From contig DATIFK010000091.1 in NCBI GenBank assembly GCA_035455265.1, forward strand, positions 1 through 19,315: a stretch of DNA of 19,315 bases, written 5' to 3'. The translations under genes and the position numbers were made by a program. This DNA is from MGOM01 sp035455265 (GTDB lineage Bacteria > Chloroflexota > Anaerolineae > Anaerolineales > E44-bin32). The notes beneath the pieces were generated by a model that searched no databases, was not told the origin of the DNA, and saw only the letters and a program-made list of their open reading frames with translations. How positions within the stretch are numbered: position 1 is the stretch's first letter; every line of letters starts with the position of its first letter. Shown one piece after another: positions 14,814 to 19,315 of the stretch.

Positions 14814-15236
14814 CTAGCGCTCGGATTCCACGCTCTCGCCGGCCAGCGTCCCGAGGACGCCGTTGACGAACCGCGGCGAGCTGTCGGAGCTGTAGCGCTT
14901 GGCGAGCTCGACGGCTTCGTTGATCGCCACCTTGACGGGCGTCTCCTTGGCGACTCGGAATTCCCACAGCGCCAGACGCAGGATGTTGCGGTCGACGACG
15001 GCCAGCTGTTGGACCGGCCACTGCGGGGCGCAATCGGCGATCCACCGGTCGAGCATCGGAGCTTCCCGCAACGTGCCCAGCACCGAGCGGCGCAGGAACT
15101 CAATGCCGTCCGGCCCGAGTGTCCGATTCTCTTCCACGTGTCGGGCGATCACCTTCTCGGCTGGATGGCCGACGCTGTCGACCTCGTACAGGGCCTGGAG
15201 GGCCAGCCCGCGGGCGCGGCGGCGTTCGTGCTTCAT
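14814..15236 (-). CDS. nusB: Transcription antitermination factor NusB
   Basis: A 140-residue all-helical protein that binds boxA RNA with NusE (S10) in ribosomal RNA antitermination. The pattern is typical throughout: N-terminal RRARGLALQALYEVD, the middle helix around RRSVLGT, VDRNILRLALWEF (about 81-93), then VAINEAVELAKRYSSDSSPRFVNGVLGTL near the C-terminus. Length is normal for the family. It follows the Asp23 gene by 12 bp and precedes tatA/B by 19 bp, all on one strand. It is a confident housekeeping assignment. Confidence 0.96.
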   Translation of the reverse strand: MKHERRRARGLALQALYEVDSVGHPAEKVIARHVEENRTLGPDGIEFLRRSVLGTLREAPMLDRWIADCAPQWPVQQLAVVDRNILRLALWEFRVAKETPVKVAINEAVELAKRYSSDSSPRFVNGVLGTLAGESVESER

Positions 15237-15248
15237 CGACGGCCGCGC

Positions 15249-15599
15249 CTACCCCGGCGCGTCGGTGTAGTCCATATCCTCGATGTGGACATCGATGCGG
15301 CGCACCTGCATGCCGACCATCTCCTCGACGGCGCGCGCCACTTCGGCCTGGACCTTGCGGCTGACCTCGCGCACCTGGCTGTCGTGGCGCAGCACCAGGT
15401 ACAGGTCGACGCTGACGGCCTGGCCGTCGACGTCGATGCGCACGCCCTCGGCCACGCCGCGGCGGAACAATCGATTGACACCGCCCGGCACCTTGGCCAG
15501 CGCCATGACCCCCGGCACCGAGAGTGCGGTCAGCCGGGCGATGGTCACCAAGACTCCCGGTGCGATGGTGGTGGTGCCCTGCGGCGGTGTGCGGTCCAT
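15249..15599 (-). CDS. Asp23/Gls24-family protein
   Basis: A 116-residue protein of the Asp23/Gls24 (envelope-stress, YloU-like) family, whose members are small alpha/beta proteins; in Firmicutes some are membrane-associated and linked to cell-wall stress. The family pattern is visible: IAPGVLVTIARLTALSVPGVMAL at the start, then GVRIDVDGQAVSVDLYLVLRHDSQVREVSRKVQAEVARAVEEMVGMQVRRIDVHIEDMD. Start ATG at 15599 has AGGAG about nine bases upstream, within the gap after fabG. Asp23-family genes beside nusB are common across Gram-positive-type genomes. The precise function is not known. Confidence 0.92.
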   Translation of the reverse strand: MDRTPPQGTTTIAPGVLVTIARLTALSVPGVMALAKVPGGVNRLFRRGVAEGVRIDVDGQAVSVDLYLVLRHDSQVREVSRKVQAEVARAVEEMVGMQVRRIDVHIEDMDYTDAPG

Positions 15600-15615
15600 C
15601 GATGACTCCTGCGGC

Positions 15616-16362
15616 CTAGGCCATGGCCATGCCGCCGTCCACCGCCAGCACGTGGCCGGTGATGTAGGCGGCCTCGTCCGACGCCAGGAAGGCGGCGGCC
15701 TGGGCGATGTCCTGCGGCGCGCCGCGCCGGCCGAGCGGGATCATGGCCAGCATCGCTTCACGGGCGGCTTCGGGGACGCTGCTCCAGATCTCCGTCTCGA
15801 TGTAGCCGGCGGCGATGGCGTTGACGGTGACGTTGCGCGAGGCGACCTCGCGGGCGAGGGACTTGGTGAATCCGATCTGCCCGGCCTTGGAGGCGGAGTA
15901 GTTCGTCTGACCCGGGTTGCCGATCTGGCCCGCGACGGATGTGATGTTGACGATGCGGCCATAGCGTTTGCGGATCATGTGGCGCACGGCCGGCTTCGAG
16001 CAGTTGAAGGTGGATTTGAGGTTGGTCTGCAGGACGCTGTCCCAGTCCGCCTCCGACATCGTCAGGATCAGGCCGTCGCGGGTGATGCCGGCGTTGTTGA
16101 CCAGGATGTGGAGATCGCCGTAGGTCTCGATGGCGAACTTGACCAGGGCGTCCGCCTGCGCCGTCTGTCCGACGTCGGCCTGACGGGCGACGGCGGTTCC
16201 GCCGGCGCTCTGGATCTCGGCCACAACGGCTTCGGCCGCCGGCGCGCTCGATTGATAGTTGACGACCAGGCGCGCGCCTCGGCGCGCCAGCTCCAAGGCG
16301 ATCGCCCGGCCGATGCCGCGAGAAGCTCCCGTGACGAGAGCGACTTTTCCGTCGAAGGGCAT
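15616..16362 (-). CDS. fabG: 3-oxoacyl-ACP reductase FabG-type SDR
   Basis: A 248-residue classical short-chain dehydrogenase, probably reducing 3-oxoacyl-ACP to 3-hydroxyacyl-ACP with NADPH in fatty-acid synthesis. It shows the nucleotide-binding TGASRGIG (11-18), NNAG (89-92), catalytic N114, S142 and YSASK with Y155 and K159, and the FabG-like ending YITGHVLAVDGGMAMA. Length is standard. No clear Shine-Dalgarno is seen beyond GAGGCG. It is the first gene of the run to tatC; a perfect TATAAT sits about 50 bp upstream. An acetoacetyl-CoA reductase role (PhaB) is possible since the two look alike, but nothing else here points to polyhydroxyalkanoate synthesis. Confidence 0.9.
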   Translation of the reverse strand: MPFDGKVALVTGASRGIGRAIALELARRGARLVVNYQSSAPAAEAVVAEIQSAGGTAVARQADVGQTAQADALVKFAIETYGDLHILVNNAGITRDGLILTMSEADWDSVLQTNLKSTFNCSKPAVRHMIRKRYGRIVNITSVAGQIGNPGQTNYSASKAGQIGFTKSLAREVASRNVTVNAIAAGYIETEIWSSVPEAAREAMLAMIPLGRRGAPQDIAQAAAFLASDEAAYITGHVLAVDGGMAMA

Positions 16363-16400
16363 CTTCGATTGCGCCTCGTTACCCGAAGGGGATGCGAAGG

Positions 16401-17453
16401 TCAGCGGGGGCGATTATACCTCGCGGCCCCCGGCACTCCGGCGAGGGCCGCCGCTTCCATCAAGCGTTCCGGCCGATCGCGGAAGACCTCCGGCGGCGTC
16501 ACCGAGCGCACCAGGCCGTCGAAGACGTCGGTCAGCAAGCGATTGACCGGGGCGGCCACCCCGGCGCGCTCGCCGTGGGCGACGACCGCGCCGTTGAGCC
16601 AGTAGACCTCGGAGCGACCGCGGCCGATGTCGCGGTGCAACGACGGTAGCTTCGAGCCGCGCCCCCGGCTGACGATGCCGCCCAGAACAGGCCGCAGCCA
16701 GGAAGAGGGAAGGAACAGGAGACGGCCGAGGACGTCGACGCGCACGCCAGGCAGGGCGAGGGGGCTCAGGCCCAGAGCGCGCATCACGCGCACCGTCTCG
16801 CGTAGGGCCTCGGCCTCGAGGTGAAAGATCCCTGGATGCCCCATGACCGCCGCCGCCGTCCAACCCAGAATCGCCGATGAGGCGTTGGCGACCATGTTCG
16901 TCATGAGTTTGGACCACTTCAGGGCGTCGGGAACACCGTAGAGGCGTGTGCGCACGCCGACGGCTTCGAAGGCCTCGGCCAGCCGGCGGCTCAGCGCATG
17001 CCCGGCGGCGAGGCCGAGGCCGCGCTCGCGTTCGATGCGGATGATGCCCGGCTCAAGGGTTTGGACCGCCGTGGTGAGGCTGGCGGCAATGATCCTCTCC
17101 GGACCGAGCGCCTTGCCCAGCGTCGCTTCACTGCCGATGCCGTTGGGCAGGCTGACGACCGACACATCGGGGGCCAGCCGCTTCGCCAGGTCGTCCGCTG
17201 CCGAGGCGGCGTCGTAGGCCTTGACGGTCAGCAGGACGACGTCGATCTCGCGCAGAGCCTGCGCGGCATCGACGAAGGCCTCCGGCGCGGGCGTGTCGAC
17301 GGCGCCGCCATCTTCGACGAGGCGTAGGCCGCGGCGGCGCAGAGCGTCGACCCACGCCGGGCGTGCCAGGTAGCGGACGGAGTGCCCGCCGTCGGTCAGC
17401 CGGGCGCCGAGGTATCCGCCGACGGCGCCGGTGCCATAGATCGCGAATCGCAC
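16401..17453 (-). CDS. panE: 2-dehydropantoate 2-reductase (ApbA/PanE family)
   Basis: A 350-residue NADP-dependent reductase that would convert ketopantoate to pantoate for coenzyme A synthesis. It has a GTG start. The N-terminal Rossmann motif is GTGAVG (7-12), followed by the LTVKAYD (75-81) and PNGIGSEA (103-110) segments. The C-terminal domain carries KWSKLMTN with catalytic-type K182 (179-186) and SLHRDIGRGRSEVYWLNGAV (271-290) with E282. It is about 50 residues longer than the E. coli enzyme, partly from the insert around VLGRLLFLPSSWLRPVLGG and a longer C-terminus. It follows parB by six bases. Members of this family also act on other 2-oxo acids, so the substrate is probable rather than certain. 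Confidence 0.85.
   Translation of the reverse strand: MRFAIYGTGAVGGYLGARLTDGGHSVRYLARPAWVDALRRRGLRLVEDGGAVDTPAPEAFVDAAQALREIDVVLLTVKAYDAASAADDLAKRLAPDVSVVSLPNGIGSEATLGKALGPERIIAASLTTAVQTLEPGIIRIERERGLGLAAGHALSRRLAEAFEAVGVRTRLYGVPDALKWSKLMTNMVANASSAILGWTAAAVMGHPGIFHLEAEALRETVRVMRALGLSPLALPGVRVDVLGRLLFLPSSWLRPVLGGIVSRGRGSKLPSLHRDIGRGRSEVYWLNGAVVAHGERAGVAAPVNRLLTDVFDGLVRSVTPPEVFRDRPERLMEAAALAGVPGAARYNRPR
16413..16418 (-). promoter_or_regulatory. Candidate -10 box upstream of fabG
   Basis: A perfect TATAAT on the minus strand within the last codons of panE, 50 bp ahead of the fabG ATG. No convincing -35 hexamer is present at 16-18 bp, and there is no extended -10 TG. The panE codons TAT AAT (Tyr-Asn) account for the sequence, so this could be chance. 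Confidence 0.3.
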
Positions 17454-17459
17454 GCGGGC

Positions 17460-18317
17460 CTACCGCTCGAGGAGTCGATCGACGATGGCGTCGAGCTCTT
17501 CGTCGGAGAAGAAGCGGATCACCAGGCTGCCGCCCTTGCGGCCGCGTCGGAGAAGGACGCGCGTCCCCAGGGCCTGGCGCAGCCGATCCTCGAGGTCGAC
17601 TTCCTCCGGCGAGCGCCGGCGGGCCTTGGTCGTGCGGCGGCGCTGGCCGGTCAGCCGCTGCACCAGCTCTTCCGTCTGGCGAACGTTGAGGCCTCGCCGC
17701 AGGATCGTCTGCGCCGCGGCCGACTGCGCCTGAGGCGTGGGCAGAGCCAGGAGGGCGCGGGCGTGCCCCTCCGAAAGCGACCCGTTGGCCAGCGCCTGTC
17801 GGATGGCGGGCGGGAGACGCAGCAGACGCAGCGTGTTGCTGATGGCGGCGCGGCTCTTGCCCAGGCGCCGCGCCGCCTCTTCATGGGTCAGGCCGAAATC
17901 ATCGACCAGCTGGTGGTACCCCTGCGCCGCCTCGAGCGGGTTGAGGTCCTCGCGCTGGAGGTTCTCGATCAGCGCCAGTTCCAGCCGCTCCTGTTCGGCC
18001 GCCATGCGCACCACCACCGGGACGGCCTCCAGGCCGGCCAGACGAGCGGCCTCGAGACGCCTCTCGCCGGCGATCAGGATGTAGCCGGCGCCATCCGGAT
18101 TGGGGGTGACGATCAGCGGCTGCAAGACGCCGTGGAGCCGGATCGAGGCCGCCAGGGCCTGCAAGTCGGCGGCGTGAATCGATGTGCGCGGCTGCCGAGG
18201 ATTGGGGATGATCATGTCAGGCGAGACGCGCAGGACGCCCCCGGCGGCCTCGGGCGGGAGGTCGCCGGTGGGGATCAACGCGTCGAGCCCGCGGCCGAGG
18301 CCGTGTTTCTTGGTCAT
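17460..18317 (-). CDS. parB: Chromosome-partitioning protein ParB (Spo0J)
   Basis: A 285-residue CTP-dependent DNA clamp that loads at parS and spreads to organise the origin region. It begins with the family signature KKHGLGRGLDALIP. The CTP-binding domain includes NPRQPR (39-44), the IAGERRLEAARLAG segment with GERR (84-87), and ENLQREDLNPLEAA (118-131). A helix-turn-helix follows at about 143-163 (LTHEEAARRLGKSRAAISNTLRLL). A basic linker (RRRTTKARRR) precedes the dimerising tail LVIRFFSDEELDAIVDRLL. Its ATG overlaps the parA stop by four bases (ATGA), giving translational coupling. No consensus parS is visible in the window. Confidence 0.96.
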   Translation of the reverse strand: MTKKHGLGRGLDALIPTGDLPPEAAGGVLRVSPDMIIPNPRQPRTSIHAADLQALAASIRLHGVLQPLIVTPNPDGAGYILIAGERRLEAARLAGLEAVPVVVRMAAEQERLELALIENLQREDLNPLEAAQGYHQLVDDFGLTHEEAARRLGKSRAAISNTLRLLRLPPAIRQALANGSLSEGHARALLALPTPQAQSAAAQTILRRGLNVRQTEELVQRLTGQRRRTTKARRRSPEEVDLEDRLRQALGTRVLLRRGRKGGSLVIRFFSDEELDAIVDRLLER

Positions 18318-19123
18318 GCTGGATTCTCCAGAGCGGCCGTCGCTTGCCGCGGTTGTACGCCATCTCCGGCCAACAACTCACGCGCCAACGCCTGATAGGC
18401 TTGCGCCGCGGCCGACGATGGGTCGTAGGCCGTGATGGGGAGCCCGTGCGAAGGCGCTTCAGCCAGGCGGACGCTGCGCGGGATGATGCTGTGGAACACC
18501 TGGCCGGGGAAGTGTGAACGGACTTCCTCGACCACGTCCCGTGACAGATGGGTGCGGCCGTCGTACATCGTCAGGATCAAGCCTCGCACCTTCAGCTCCG
18601 GATACAGGCCGCTGCGAACGCGCTTCAGGGTCGCCATCAGCGAGCTCAAGCCCTCCAGCGCCAAGTACTCGCATTGGATCGGCACCAGGACACCGTCCCG
18701 CGCCGCCAGCATGGCGTTGAGGGTGAGGAGCCCGAGGGAGGGCGGGCAGTCGATCAGGACGTAGTCGTAATGCGGCAACACCGGTTCGAGAGCGCGCTGC
18801 AGCAGATGTTCCCGATCCGGCATGCCGACGAGCTCGACCTGCGCGCCGGCGAGGGACGTCCCCGAGGGTAGGAGCGAGAGGCGCAGCCGGGCGTTGTGAA
18901 GGATGTTGTCCTGCGCCGGGCTTCGACCGATGAGCACGGGGTAGGCCCCGATGGTCAGGTCGGTGTGGCGAATGCCGAGGCAGGATGTGGCGTTGGCCTG
19001 CGGATCCAGATCGACGAGCAGCACGCGCAGCCCGGCCTCGGCCAGGCAGGCCGCCAGGCTGATGGCGGTTGTCGTCTTGCCGACGCCGCCCTTCTGGTTG
19101 ACCAGCGCGTAACTGCGCGTCAC
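18314..19123 (-). CDS. parA: Chromosome-partitioning ATPase ParA (Soj)
   Basis: A 269-residue cytoplasmic and nucleoid-binding ATPase that partners ParB in segregation. It has a GTG start with GAGG upstream. The deviant Walker A box is KGGVGKTTT (11-19), with signature lysine K11, followed by LLVDLDPQAN (35-44) and YVLIDCPPSLG as the later Walker motif. The end (AQAYQALARELL) is typical. A chromosomal rather than plasmid origin is likely from its length and the lack of an N-terminal regulatory domain. The start region is duplicated just upstream (19119-19178), so translation may be influenced by a short leader ORF. Confidence 0.96.
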   Translation of the reverse strand: MTRSYALVNQKGGVGKTTTAISLAACLAEAGLRVLLVDLDPQANATSCLGIRHTDLTIGAYPVLIGRSPAQDNILHNARLRLSLLPSGTSLAGAQVELVGMPDREHLLQRALEPVLPHYDYVLIDCPPSLGLLTLNAMLAARDGVLVPIQCEYLALEGLSSLMATLKRVRSGLYPELKVRGLILTMYDGRTHLSRDVVEEVRSHFPGQVFHSIIPRSVRLAEAPSHGLPITAYDPSSAAAQAYQALARELLAGDGVQPRQATAALENPA

Positions 19124-19178
19124 CCCGACACCTCATTGGAAGCAGGGAAGGTGGGTGCCGGGGTCACCCCGACACCCC
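19119..19178. repeat. 16-nt direct repeat at the parA start
   Basis: GTCACCCCGACACCTC (19119-19134) and GTCACCCCGACACCCC (19163-19178) differ at one base and are offset by 44 bp. On the minus strand each contains a purine-rich SD-like stretch followed by a GTGAC start; the first is the parA start itself. Confidence 0.7.
19120..19167 (-). CDS. Possible 15-codon leader ORF upstream of parA
   Basis: A GTG at 19167, preceded by AGGGGG about six bases upstream, opens a frame of 15 codons (VTPAPTFPASNEVSG) ending at TGA (19122-19120), which overlaps the parA GTG as GTGA. This arrangement could couple parA translation to the leader. It may equally be an accidental result of the local duplication, so I give it low confidence. 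The peptide resembles nothing known to me. Confidence 0.2.
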   Translation of the reverse strand: MTPAPTFPASNEVSG

Positions 19179-19189
19179 CTGAAGGGGGT
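19174..19189. repeat. Small hairpin upstream of parA
   Basis: ACCCCCT (19174-19180) pairs perfectly with AGGGGGT (19183-19189) across two bases. It overlaps the SD-like stretch of the possible leader ORF and could hide it in the mRNA. A neighbouring GGGGTCACCCC (19160-19170) adds a second small palindrome. Confidence 0.5.
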
Positions 19190-19263
19190 CGAAAGGACCT
19201 GGTCGGCCGCTGACCCCCTCGCATTGCCGCGCGGGCATCTTCGTTCGGAAACGTTCGTCGGCG

Positions 19264-19298
19264 CCCCCACCCCTGACCCCTCCCCCGGCTTGGGGGAG
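19264..19298. repeat. C/G-rich intergenic repeat, copy 2
   Basis: CCCCCACCCCTGACCC is followed by a hairpin, CTCCCCC (19280-19286), loop GGCTT, GGGGGAG (19292-19298). It shares its layout with the inverted copy at 13471-13506. It lies at the window edge upstream of parA, so the neighbouring gene cannot be seen. The remaining bases 19190-19263 hold no feature I can support. Confidence 0.5.
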
Positions 19299-19315
19299 AC
19301 TTGGCTTGTGGCCCT

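Noticed and set aside
14795..15103. Longer 236-codon frame for the tatA/B gene
   Set aside because: It overlaps nusB in another frame and the extra residues are low-complexity; the family start is at 14794.
18300..19315. parS site near parAB
   Set aside because: I looked for the palindrome TGTTTCACGTGAAACA and close variants and saw none. GTTCGGAAACGTTCG near 19245 is not a match.

Overview
The window is a high-GC bacterial chromosome segment, densely packed, with 16 of 18 protein genes on the minus strand. Several genes start with GTG. Gene content (Soj/Spo0J-type parAB, an Asp23-nusB-tat cluster, a KimA-like permease, an AMP-forming acyl-CoA synthetase with an acyl-CoA dehydrogenase, and a thiolase/DUF35 pair) together with degenerate heptamer and REP-like intergenic repeats suggests a Chloroflexota-type bacterium. 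That assignment is an inference; no rRNA is present to test it. I see no phage, IS, CRISPR array, tRNA or rRNA.

Layout from left to right. (1) 1-144 is intergenic and holds REP-like palindromes; 145-1761 (-) is a GH13 alpha-glucosidase-type enzyme. (2) 1873-3984 (+) holds a KimA-like APC transporter and a small two-helix membrane protein. It ends at a strong convergent hairpin at 4004-4037. (3) 4045-7200 (-) is a two-gene acyl-CoA module, synthetase then dehydrogenase. (4) 7201-7420 is a degenerate tandem 7-bp repeat array that runs right up to the synthetase start codon. (5) 7420-13305 (-) is a compact five-gene unit: a thiolase-fold protein lacking its nucleophilic cysteine, a DUF35-like partner without zinc-ribbon cysteines, two membrane proteins, and a large surface lipoprotein with beta-sandwich modules and a GH113-like barrel. 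A sigma70-like promoter precedes it. (6) 13306-13533 carries two repeat elements, one supplying the tatC stop codon. (7) 13534-16362 (-) is a housekeeping run: fabG, Asp23/Gls24, nusB, tatA/B, tatC. (8) 16401-19123 (-) is parA-parB-panE, preceded by a duplicated start region that creates a 15-codon leader ORF overlapping parA.

The most unusual part is the five-gene unit at 7420-13305. Its junctions are overlapping or nearly so, which argues for coexpression. It joins a probably non-thiolytic thiolase-fold/OB-fold pair to two membrane proteins and an exported glycan-binding-like lipoprotein. Its function is unknown to me. The other regions encode recognisable housekeeping or metabolic functions, with a few active-site departures noted in the findings.
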